Assembly (NCBI RefSeq): GCF_000710775.1
Contig: NZ_JOJP01000001.1
Location: 72,501-136,500, forward strand
Reading direction: 5' to 3'
Source of the DNA: Endozoicomonas elysicola
GTDB taxonomy: Bacteria; Pseudomonadota; Gammaproteobacteria; Pseudomonadales; Endozoicomonadaceae
Length of the DNA stretch: 64,000 nt
Below the pieces are notes generated by a model that did no database searches, was not told where the DNA came from, and worked only from the letters and a program-made list of their open reading frames with translations. The translations under genes were made by a program, and so were the position numbers. Positions 28,601 to 36,054 of this stretch are shown here, piece after piece. The stretch's first letter is position 1, and the number at the start of each line of letters is the position of its first letter.

Positions 28601-31600
28601 AGAGAATGACCTTACCCTTCAGGTAAAAACCACTGCCGGACAGAGAATGCCTGTTAATGTTGCAAAAGGTGGAGCATTGGGCCTGTTAGAGGTACACGAC
28701 CAAGCCAGCCTTGGAGACCTATCACTGCAAGGTGGTGTTGTGCATATAATGCCCAATGATAACGAAGCTCTGGAACTGGGCCGAATAATTAATGCCGATG
28801 GAGTCTACGCCCCAGAAACCGAATTTGGCTATGTATTGGTTGGGAACAACCCACAACTCTGCCCACTGGGAAATAACCTGGTGCTCGGTACACCTGAACA
28901 TAAATCAGTCAGCGTATTCAGCAAAAAAATTGATAGTCTGCAGCTAACAGAAGGCGCAAAGCTTAAAGGTGAAACACCAGCGGTGGAGCAACTGTTGGTA
29001 CATACCTCTGATTTCTCATCTGAAGGCTGGATCAGCGCCCGTGATTTAACCGCCGACGCCCCTATTGCCGAAGTCAATGTTTCCGATAACTCCCAAAGCA
29101 AGCCAACCTCAGACACATCAGATACCCCCTCGAAGCTGAATATCCAGACATCGCCAGATCGTCCACTGAATATCAAAAGTAATCAGCCAAAACCTCAAGT
29201 ACAACTGGTCAACATAAACGACGGAGCCAATCTGGGCTACGTTGACTCTGTAAAAAATATCTGGATTCATGGTACTGACTGGCACAATTGGGGACTGGTT
29301 AACAACCCGGAAACACTCACCATTGCCCCCGATGGATCAACAGACCTTATTATTGCTGACGGTGCACTACCAAGCGAGCAAGATGCAAATAGACATCAGG
29401 CACTCCATCTGTATTTTTCTGATGATTCACCCTATGACCAGAAAAAAGCATTTGTTGTGACCAACCTTGGTGAAACCGGTGCCGATGAATTCCTCGACAA
29501 TCGGGGTGAGTTAAACGCTCTGGATTTCTCAGCAGATACCCAACGCCCTTCTCTGTACTTTATTCAACACGGTGGTAATACGGGTGAAGTAAAAGGCCGT
29601 CAAGATAAACAGGACACTCTGGCCCTGGTAAATGGGCGACTCAAAAAAGCCTCAGGATTTGCCAATATCGATATTTTCGGCTCTGACTGGAACAGTGTTC
29701 AATTAACTAACCCGAAAAACATCAACATTCATGAAGGTGCCAGCGCTGCTAACATTCTATTCTCTGGCATGACACCCGAAGGCAAAGGTGTGCTGGCTAC
29801 TGACTTCACTGACGACCATGACAGAGTATATGTAAACTCCAAAGGAACACTTGGAGAGATTAACCTCCTTCCTGCTCATAGCCGGCCAGCATTCACGATA
29901 GAACAGACTGGCGGCACAATTGGCTCAATTAAAGGAGCCAACGGGAAAGACGACCTCTTCATTGCCACCGATACAAGAGTGACAGAGCAGTTATCCGATA
30001 TCGATAATGTCACCTTCAATGGCACGAATAGCTATGAAGGAAACCTGCTTCAGTCCAATGGTCTTGTTGGCGTCAATGGCAACCTGCATTTTCTGGCCGA
30101 CCGTATGGCAATCGTTTCCAGCCCATCAGCCAGCAGGGAGGCGGTACAACCTGAGTCATCTCCCACATTTCATATTCGACAGGGAGCCACCGTTACGACG
30201 CCTTCAGAAATAACGATTGATGGTAACTATCAACATGATGGTCGTCTGGTGCTGACCGAGCACGACCCCGAATCGGCAAGGCTTCAACCGCTGGTAGATG
30301 GTACAACACAGCAGGCACCAATAGTCAGTGCCAATACTATTGGCGTTGGCCCTACTGCTGATTTTATTTTTGATAGCTCTATCATTAAAGATCCAGCAAT
30401 CGGCAAACAATATCTTCTGATGGAGGCAACGGAGTCCAATATTAACCGACCTGTCAACGTCGATGCTGAAAATGAGCTGTATGTTCATTACGACGCAATA
30501 GTTGACCCACACAATGCGAAGAGAATGTTGCTTACCAGCACCAACCAGGCTGACCACCGTGCAAACCAGGTACCTGGCCGATTTCGGTCTATGATGCTGG
30601 CAGCCACTAAGCCCGCTGATAAAGAAGAGACTGAGCACCCAAAAGCTGACAGCAACAGCGCAAAATTAACCCAGCATGTTGTTCAAAACGTAAAAGCTGG
30701 TAAGGACAGTGCAAAAGCTGCAGAACTTGCTCCTGCTATGTCTCCTCATGCTGTCCACAATGCCAACCTCGCACTGAAAGCCGCAGGCAAAACCCTTGAT
30801 GATCGGATGTCCGGCAAACGGACAGGCATCAGTACCGGAGATATATTTTCTAGTGGCGGAGCCTGGATTCAATACTCTTACAGCAAGGCAACACAAGACC
30901 TTAAGGACAATGTTCCAGGGTACCATGCCAAAACTAATGGATTCTCGATCGGTGCAGACAATCCTCTCGAGGAAGATCAGGACATTGAAGTGGGTATTGC
31001 TTACACCTATGCAAAAGGGAAAGTGGAAGGAAAAGATGGCTCAAGAAACAAAATCGATACTGATACTCATATCTTCAGTCTTTACTCATCATACATAGAA
31101 GATGACTTCTTTTTTGATGGCCGAATGAGTTACTCCTTCGGCAAGAACAAAGGACACCGCTACGTTGGTGGAAACCTGCATGATGCAAAGTACGATACCC
31201 AAAGCTGGGGAGTAGGCATGATAGCAGGGTACACATACCCTCTGGGCTATGAGTGGAGCTGGCAGCCTCAGGTAGCCTTTAATTATTACACCATCAAAAC
31301 TGATGACTATACCGAGTCTGCCAGAGATCCTGCCCAGACATTTTTATCTTATGACCAGGTCAACAATGGAAAATATGACATCATGGAGCTGGGAGCTGGT
31401 CTGAAACTGATCGGAGATATCAATACCGATTCAATGGTCATCAAACCAGAACTTGGGTTGATGGGCTTTCATGATTTCAAAAAGGATCCGGTTGCCATCA
31501 CTGCTCACTTTGTTGCAGGCGGTGAAAACTTTCTGATCAATGGTGCTGACAGGGATGCCAACCGCTATCAATTTGATGCAACGATTAATATGGAGCTTCA

Positions 31601-31694
31601 GAACAATACCACGATTACTTTCAGCTACTCACACCACTGGGCAGACAACTTCAAGGTTGATGGGTTCATCGCAAGAGTTCGTTATGAGTTTTAA
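25611..31694 (+). CDS. Large autotransporter (type Va), 2027 residues
   Basis: The N-terminus (KILAIAITSAITTLIQSSYA) is a signal peptide ending near residue 32. The passenger runs to about residue 1700. Its first part is rich in short beta-helix-like repeats (GTIFV, GAIKG, GNIQISGS, GTVIS). Later it carries at least five degenerate modules starting with an RP pair, near residues 556, 778, 912, 1310 and 1423, with the pattern RPxxxxxxxGGxxGxxxGxxxKDxLxLxxG. The C-terminal 280 residues (from GGAWIQYSYS near 1748) form a 12-strand autotransporter barrel ending in RYEF with the expected terminal aromatic. Only two cysteines are seen in the whole chain. No protease or lipase triad is recognised, so adhesion or aggregation is the likely role. 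Confidence 0.88.
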   Translation: MSCFDIETFHKKILAIAITSAITTLIQSSYAAIEKDDSGNTSTVNAEFQKRPLTQPESSDKDQANVNFTQYHWPPEQTKTIGTGNTETIPKQVTITPTSKDGALHNIQLSSGSTSQPTILRNHGAIRGDFSKSTQRQDTLIKASGDHIEVHNETTGEIHTTSSSDQPGLHTGIHIKGDNSRFLNKGSIYLLGATQEIIDNSAGIRAESNASVINVDSGTIFVSTEGVTAIEAQGGTALNNGNIEVNAPATGIRATAGLHETDNKTTATNHGIILLNHPESTGMVSNGQNIEWFGTGKDWDEHSNDYKSGAINDTHGAIKGQGTGMLSYNSGLIKNHGNIQISGSYSTGARAQSNDPDNVDVGAGLMANTGTITAIDGATGIHLHKGGLKNSGTVISDNAAIRGSGPFNIAILTPGSYIKGKHASVLLEGSGNDMNLIELRGGTLQGNLIGNSPMDILRINPADTLTEEINQKISVNGEIRDFELIYIAGDKWAASRPAINPKSLIAGGTVNFTLSDISEDQEQTLQLSFTDKFPPANGFDIKVNEAGITNIDLSDTNNRPAARISLEGGSMSQMTGHLKGNDELSLENGIINIIEDVHRIRAQTDGDWQVKAPVRGVKHLVTEVGGDSDMPALEQTSLILRDSAFSSEDGPTAKANTLVVATPSESEIKIGQPIPEFDGSEGKAEVTIANGARFGQLVSPEKLTVTASAEQPFHAYGPVRDAKHIEVSPSAHVQGLTLGTSATRHEGNLGLLFSETESDEPIRIINNGTITAVDASHGNQRPTLNYIHNSDTPVDLRGNKDRKDELTLKGGSPETVQAVTSSALQNGVSNLNLDGVAAPVELPADLESLTLSSTLPIGHVYAVSVDDLEKEKVDKAHETPNPTFMPFSDRMPEKTILKTDVVTPGLNFSLKERPDMRFEIIDGEIGALTGNPEKGDQLVIHGGQLKGDIDNLQSVAVAGKDWGAHGEFSNTREILVDENGILTLLQIYGPQEPPHTTENDLTLQVKTTAGQRMPVNVAKGGALGLLEVHDQASLGDLSLQGGVVHIMPNDNEALELGRIINADGVYAPETEFGYVLVGNNPQLCPLGNNLVLGTPEHKSVSVFSKKIDSLQLTEGAKLKGETPAVEQLLVHTSDFSSEGWISARDLTADAPIAEVNVSDNSQSKPTSDTSDTPSKLNIQTSPDRPLNIKSNQPKPQVQLVNINDGANLGYVDSVKNIWIHGTDWHNWGLVNNPETLTIAPDGSTDLIIADGALPSEQDANRHQALHLYFSDDSPYDQKKAFVVTNLGETGADEFLDNRGELNALDFSADTQRPSLYFIQHGGNTGEVKGRQDKQDTLALVNGRLKKASGFANIDIFGSDWNSVQLTNPKNINIHEGASAANILFSGMTPEGKGVLATDFTDDHDRVYVNSKGTLGEINLLPAHSRPAFTIEQTGGTIGSIKGANGKDDLFIATDTRVTEQLSDIDNVTFNGTNSYEGNLLQSNGLVGVNGNLHFLADRMAIVSSPSASREAVQPESSPTFHIRQGATVTTPSEITIDGNYQHDGRLVLTEHDPESARLQPLVDGTTQQAPIVSANTIGVGPTADFIFDSSIIKDPAIGKQYLLMEATESNINRPVNVDAENELYVHYDAIVDPHNAKRMLLTSTNQADHRANQVPGRFRSMMLAATKPADKEETEHPKADSNSAKLTQHVVQNVKAGKDSAKAAELAPAMSPHAVHNANLALKAAGKTLDDRMSGKRTGISTGDIFSSGGAWIQYSYSKATQDLKDNVPGYHAKTNGFSIGADNPLEEDQDIEVGIAYTYAKGKVEGKDGSRNKIDTDTHIFSLYSSYIEDDFFFDGRMSYSFGKNKGHRYVGGNLHDAKYDTQSWGVGMIAGYTYPLGYEWSWQPQVAFNYYTIKTDDYTESARDPAQTFLSYDQVNNGKYDIMELGAGLKLIGDINTDSMVIKPELGLMGFHDFKKDPVAITAHFVAGGENFLINGADRDANRYQFDATINMELQNNTTITFSYSHHWADNFKVDGFIARVRYEF

Positions 31695-31735
31695 TTAGTC
31701 TAACCGCGCTGCAGACAACACGACTCTAACATCCA

Positions 31736-31764
31736 AAGAAAGCCTCTATATATGGGGCTTTCTT
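31736..31764 (+). terminator. Stem-loop after the autotransporter gene
   Basis: AAGAAAGCC pairs perfectly with GGCTTTCTT across an 11-base AT-rich loop, 42 bp after the autotransporter stop. It lies between two convergent genes and has A/T-rich stem ends on both sides, so it may serve both as a terminator. Confidence 0.6.
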
Positions 31765-31787
31765 ACCCGAAAACTGCAAGTAATTTT

Positions 31788-32900
31788 TTAATACAACTCT
31801 TTTAACAGCTCAGCTGAAAAAGGTTTTATAGCGTCATAATTCCCTTGTCTGACTTTATGCGCCCATTCAGGGTCAGCAATGAGTGCGCGTCCTATTGCGC
31901 AGAGATCAAAGTCTTTGTTATCCAAAGCACCTACAAGGCGGTTCAAATCAGACTCAACACCAGCTTGCATAAATTGCCCAGCCTGATCCTTACTGAATGG
32001 ACGGCTCAAGCCAATACTACCAACCGCAATGACAGGCTTACCAGATACCTTTTTAACTAATGTAGCCAATGTCTCAGGCCCATCATTAAAAGCGGGTTCC
32101 CAGAAACGGCGAGTGCTGACATGAAATATATCCACTCCGGCTTTTGCCAGAGCACGCAAAATAATAGTCAGCTCCTGACAGTTCCAAGCAATATGTGCGG
32201 AATAGTCAAAAACCTTCCATTGAGACAGTCGAAAGATAACCGGGAAATCTTTGCTGACCGCCTGCCTTACAGCACTCACCACTTCAACCGCGAATTTCAA
32301 CCGATTTTCAAGCATTCCACCATACTCATCGGTGCGTAGATTGGTGTGATGCCATAGAAACTGGTCAATAAGAAAACCATGAGCACCATGCAATTCTACG
32401 GCATCACAACCAATGGCTTCTGCATCGCAAGCGGCCTGAGCATAAGCAGAAATAATCTCTTTAATTTCCGGCTTTTTCAGTGCTCGTACAACATGTATTC
32501 CATTTTCGTATATATCCATTGGCCCAACCCCGGGCTCAGATGGAACAGGCCCCATACCAGGCCTTCGGTGTGAACCCACATGCCATATCTGCGGTGCAAA
32601 GTGTCCACCAGCCTTGTGTATTGCTTCAGCTACCTTTTTCCATCGACTTAAAGCATCTTCTCCATAAAACCTTGGCACCCTCTCAAAGCCATTACTGGCC
32701 TTATGATTTATGGTTGCCCCACCACAGATTACCAGTCCAACCCCACCTTCTGCTCTCCTCCGGTAATAGGCCTCAAGAGCCTCTGTCGGCAGCCAGTGGT
32801 CTGCGAAGTTACGTGTCATGGGTGACATGACAATTCGATTAGGTAAATGTAGTTTTCCACAGGTAAAAGGGCTAAACAAAGCATGCGTATCATGAGACAT
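31788..32900 (-). CDS. Old yellow enzyme family NADH:flavin oxidoreductase (paralog 1)
   Basis: A 370-residue FMN-dependent ene-reductase-type TIM barrel. The N-terminus PFTCGKLHLPNRIVMSPMTRNFA is the usual FMN-binding start, HGAHGFLIDQFLWHHTNLRTDEYGG the conserved centre, and FDLCAIGRALIADPEWAHKV the phosphate-binding C-terminus. His-Gly-Ala-His at the active site (where many have HxxN/H) is kept. The physiological substrate is unknown; such enzymes reduce activated alkenes, nitro-esters or quinones. A close paralog lies 67 bp upstream on the same strand, so the pair probably arose by tandem duplication. Confidence 0.9.
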   Translation of the reverse strand: MSHDTHALFSPFTCGKLHLPNRIVMSPMTRNFADHWLPTEALEAYYRRRAEGGVGLVICGGATINHKASNGFERVPRFYGEDALSRWKKVAEAIHKAGGHFAPQIWHVGSHRRPGMGPVPSEPGVGPMDIYENGIHVVRALKKPEIKEIISAYAQAACDAEAIGCDAVELHGAHGFLIDQFLWHHTNLRTDEYGGMLENRLKFAVEVVSAVRQAVSKDFPVIFRLSQWKVFDYSAHIAWNCQELTIILRALAKAGVDIFHVSTRRFWEPAFNDGPETLATLVKKVSGKPVIAVGSIGLSRPFSKDQAGQFMQAGVESDLNRLVGALDNKDFDLCAIGRALIADPEWAHKVRQGNYDAIKPFSAELLKELY

Positions 32901-32967
32901 AACGACAACCAGTCACTTCATGAAAGTGTATGACACGACATAAGCATAGTAAGACTGCCAGCTTTTC

Positions 32968-34080
32968 TTAATACAACTCGTTTAATAACTCTGCAGAAAA
33001 AGGCCTTAATGATTCAAAATCGCATTGCCAAACTTTATTTGCCCAATCAGGATTGGCAACCAGTGATCGCCCAATCGCACAGAGATCAAACTCTTCATTT
33101 TGCATCGAACTAAGAAGAGGCTCCAGATTACATGTCGTCTCCGCCCCGATAAATTGCCCTGAAGGGGCAAGAATCAACGGACGGTTCAAACTAATGCTTC
33201 CGACTGCAATCACCGGTTTTCCAGATAACTTTTTAAATAAGTGTGCCAGTGTTTCAGGGCCATCGTTAAAAGCAGGCTCCCAAAACCGACGTGTACTGAC
33301 ATGAAAGATATCAACACCCGCCTCACTCAATGCCCGAATGATTACAGCCAAGTCACCTCTGGTTAAGGCCGTATGGGCAGAGTAGTCATCAACCTTCCAC
33401 TGTGAAAACCGGAAAATAACCGGAAACATTTCACTCACCGAATTTCTGATAGCTCTGACAACCTCCACTGCAAGCTTCAGACGGTTGATCAACTCCCCAC
33501 CATATTCATCTGAGCGTTGATTTGAACGGTGCCACAAAAACTTATCAATCAGGTAGCCATGGGCACCATGAATCTCTACTGCATCACAACCAATAGATTC
33601 AGCATCATGAGCCGCCTGAGCAAAACTATCGATAATCTCCTGGATTTCAGCTTTTTCCAAACCTCGAACAACCCGTTCTCCCTCCTCAAAAACATCAACA
33701 GGTCCAACGCCAAGTTCCCCATATGCTGGGCCAATGTTTGACCTGCGTTCAGGTCCTGAATGCCAGATCTGTGCCGCAAACTTACCCCCTGCTACGTGAA
33801 CCTGATCAACTATTTTCTTCCACTGTTCAAGCGCCGCCTGCCCATAAAAGATGGGCACACCTTCATAAGCATTGCTGGCGCGGTGATTTATCGCTGTACA
33901 CTCACTGATGATAAAGCCCGTGCCTCCTTCGGCCCTGCGACGGTAATATTCTCCCATTTCTACTGTCGGCAGCCAGTTGTCAGCAAAATTGCGAGTCATT
34001 GGCGCCATGACAATTCGATTCGGCAGTTGTAGTTTTCCACAGGCAAAAGGGGTGAACAGAACGCTTGTATCATAGGCCAT
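32968..34080 (-). CDS. Old yellow enzyme family NADH:flavin oxidoreductase (paralog 2)
   Basis: This 370-residue paralog of the downstream gene has the same motifs: FACGKLQLPNRIVMAPMTRNFA, HGAHGYLIDKFLWHRSNQRSDEYGG and FDLCAIGRSLVANPDWANKV. The ATG at 34080 matches the partner's start; a frame extension 20 codons upstream has a hydrophobic stretch but is probably not translated. The 60 bp before each gene are also similar (shared GTGTCATACA and a TACTATG element), so the duplication included the promoter. The start region is divergent from selO, with about 86 bp between the two starts. Confidence 0.9.
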   Translation of the reverse strand: MAYDTSVLFTPFACGKLQLPNRIVMAPMTRNFADNWLPTVEMGEYYRRRAEGGTGFIISECTAINHRASNAYEGVPIFYGQAALEQWKKIVDQVHVAGGKFAAQIWHSGPERRSNIGPAYGELGVGPVDVFEEGERVVRGLEKAEIQEIIDSFAQAAHDAESIGCDAVEIHGAHGYLIDKFLWHRSNQRSDEYGGELINRLKLAVEVVRAIRNSVSEMFPVIFRFSQWKVDDYSAHTALTRGDLAVIIRALSEAGVDIFHVSTRRFWEPAFNDGPETLAHLFKKLSGKPVIAVGSISLNRPLILAPSGQFIGAETTCNLEPLLSSMQNEEFDLCAIGRSLVANPDWANKVWQCDFESLRPFSAELLNELY

Positions 34081-34166
34081 GACAACAAATAGTCCCTTCA
34101 AGAGAATGTATGACACATAGAAACATAGTAAAATAGTCAACTTTGAGAGATCTTGGGAGTACAGGG

Positions 34167-35645
34167 ATGAATAGCCTTGAAGACAAGAATTTTAATAACA
34201 CCTACTCACGCTTGTCAGAATGTTTTTATACAAGGCTTAATCCAACGCCTCTGGAGAACCCGAAACTCGTTGCCTACAGTTCATCAGCCGGACAGCTTCT
34301 GAACCTGGAAGACTCAGCAGAAAATAGGGAAACACTGACCCAGATCTGCTCTGGAAATACTGCGTGGCCGGGTTCAGAACCTCTGGCCATGATTTATTCC
34401 GGACATCAGTTTGGCTCTTACAATCCTCAGTTAGGTGATGGCAGAGGGCTGTTACTGGGGGAGCTGGTTAACGCTGAGGGAGAAAAGTGGGATCTTCATC
34501 TGAAAGGAGGCGGACAGACACCCTACTCCCGATTCGGTGATGGTAGGGCTGTACTCCGCTCGTGTATCCGGGAATTTCTCGCCTCAGAAGCACTTCACCA
34601 CCTTGGTATTCCTACCACTCGAGCCCTGTGTGTGGTGACCAGTGACACCCCTGTTTACCGGGAAAAGACTGAAGCAGGCTCAACATTGTTGAGACTGGCC
34701 AGAAGCCATATCCGCTTTGGTCACTTTGAATATTTCTTTTACACCAAACGGTACGAAGCCCTGAAAGAGCTGGCAGATTACACCATTGAGCAGAACTTCC
34801 ATGACCTTGAAGGTATGAAAGTGCTATCAGGAAGTGATCAGGGCTATCAACGCTTCTATTCAGAAGTTATCCGTCGTACAGCAACATTGATTGCTCAATG
34901 GCAGGCTTCAGGTTTTGCTCATGGCGTCATGAATACCGATAACATGAGCATCATTGGAGACACCTTCGATTATGGCCCTTACGGCTTTATCGATGACTTC
35001 AACTGGCATTATATCTGCAATCATTCCGATCATTCTGGTCGTTATGCCTTCAGCCAACAGCCAGAGATCGGCTACTGGAACCTCGGTAGACTCGGGCAGG
35101 CCCTTACGCCTCTTTTTGAGGATGGAGAACTGATTCAGACAGCCCTGGATCAATACCCTCAGCTTTATAGTGAAACCTATACTCGTCTGATGCTTGATAA
35201 ACTGGGGCTGGTTGAAGAAGAAGAGGAAGATACAGACCTGATCCGCGATCTACTCCAGCTATTACATGACAGTCGTTGCGACTACACACTGTTCTTCCGA
35301 ACACTTTGTAACTTTCCTTCAGACCATGCCAGTCAAAGACTTCATCAACTGGTTAATCATCCATCGTTAGCAGCATGGCTGGATAGATACAGCCAACGAA
35401 TAAAAAGAGACCTGACGGGTAACGAAGATCGACAAAGACGCATGAAGCGAGTCAATCCCAAGTTTATTCTCAGGAACTATCTTGCCCAACAGGCCATCGA
35501 ACTGGCCGAGCAGGGCAACTATCAGGAAGTAGAAAACCTGATGACCGTACTTGGGGCCCCTTTTGATGAGCACCCTGACTTTGAGCACTATGCAGCAGAA
35601 CCTCCGGAATGGGGAAAAAAGCTGGAAGTCAGTTGCTCTTCCTAG
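34167..35645 (+). CDS. selO: SelO (YdiU) pseudokinase-fold protein adenylyltransferase
   Basis: SelO transfers AMP from ATP to Ser, Thr or Tyr of proteins and is linked to oxidative-stress responses. The 492-residue protein has the family landmarks HLKGGGQTPYSRFGDGRAVL (about 115-135), SEALHHLGIPTTRAL, and the metal-binding ASGFAHGVMNTDNMSIIGDT region with DYGPYGFIDDF. Many SelO proteins end in a Cys-containing tail; this one ends ...LEVSCSS with a Cys three from the end, as in the selenocysteine position of eukaryotic SelO. The ATG at 34167 has GGGAG eight bases upstream; a TTG at 34143 is unlikely. The gene is divergent from the old yellow enzymes. Confidence 0.93.
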   Translation: MNSLEDKNFNNTYSRLSECFYTRLNPTPLENPKLVAYSSSAGQLLNLEDSAENRETLTQICSGNTAWPGSEPLAMIYSGHQFGSYNPQLGDGRGLLLGELVNAEGEKWDLHLKGGGQTPYSRFGDGRAVLRSCIREFLASEALHHLGIPTTRALCVVTSDTPVYREKTEAGSTLLRLARSHIRFGHFEYFFYTKRYEALKELADYTIEQNFHDLEGMKVLSGSDQGYQRFYSEVIRRTATLIAQWQASGFAHGVMNTDNMSIIGDTFDYGPYGFIDDFNWHYICNHSDHSGRYAFSQQPEIGYWNLGRLGQALTPLFEDGELIQTALDQYPQLYSETYTRLMLDKLGLVEEEEEDTDLIRDLLQLLHDSRCDYTLFFRTLCNFPSDHASQRLHQLVNHPSLAAWLDRYSQRIKRDLTGNEDRQRRMKRVNPKFILRNYLAQQAIELAEQGNYQEVENLMTVLGAPFDEHPDFEHYAAEPPEWGKKLEVSCSS

Positions 35646-35717
35646 AATGGATTTCTATCCAGCACCGTTATCGCTAAGATACCCTCAATCCACATTAACT
35701 GACGCAGTGAGAAAACA

Positions 35718-35990
35718 ATGGCCAGAATGGTTCAATGTGTAAAACTGAAAAAAGAAGCTGAAGGCCTGATGGTGCCACCATTACCCGGTCCAAAAGGACA
35801 GTGGGTCTTTGACAATGTGTCTCAGGAAGCATGGACCGAATGGCAGTCTCACCAGACTCGCCTGATCAACGAAAAACACCTGAATCTGCTGAAGCCTGAG
35901 GCTCGTCAATACCTGATGGAACAGATGGATAAGTATTTCTCCGGTGAAGATATTGATGCCGCTGAAGGCTACGTACCTGAAGATAAATAA
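35718..35990 (+). CDS. yggX: Probable Fe(2+)-trafficking protein YggX
   Basis: A 90-residue acidic protein of the YggX family, which protects FeS proteins from oxidative damage and is regulated with oxidative stress. The family pattern is clear: [13 protein letters not shown] near the N-terminus with the conserved Cys, then [19 protein letters not shown] and the C-terminal GYVPEDK. It usually follows mutY; here a 10-kb segment with the autotransporter, old yellow enzymes and selO intervenes. Confidence 0.93.
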   Translation: MARMVQCVKLKKEAEGLMVPPLPGPKGQWVFDNVSQEAWTEWQSHQTRLINEKHLNLLKPEARQYLMEQMDKYFSGEDIDAAEGYVPEDK

Positions 35991-36007
35991 TCATATCAAG
36001 CCTGTCT

Positions 36008-36054
36008 CATTGGCTATTCTCTATTCGCTCAGCGTATAACGAGAATAGCCAATG
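36008..36054 (+). promoter_or_regulatory. Hairpin enclosing the start codon of the FAD oxidase gene
   Basis: CATTGGCTATTCTC (36008-36021) pairs perfectly, 14 of 14, with GAGAATAGCCAATG (36041-36054) across a 19-base loop. The last three bases of the right arm are the ATG start of the following gene, and the only candidate ribosome site, GAGA, is also in the stem. Such a structure would hide the start. It could also serve as a terminator for yggX, but there is no T tract. Confidence 0.6.
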
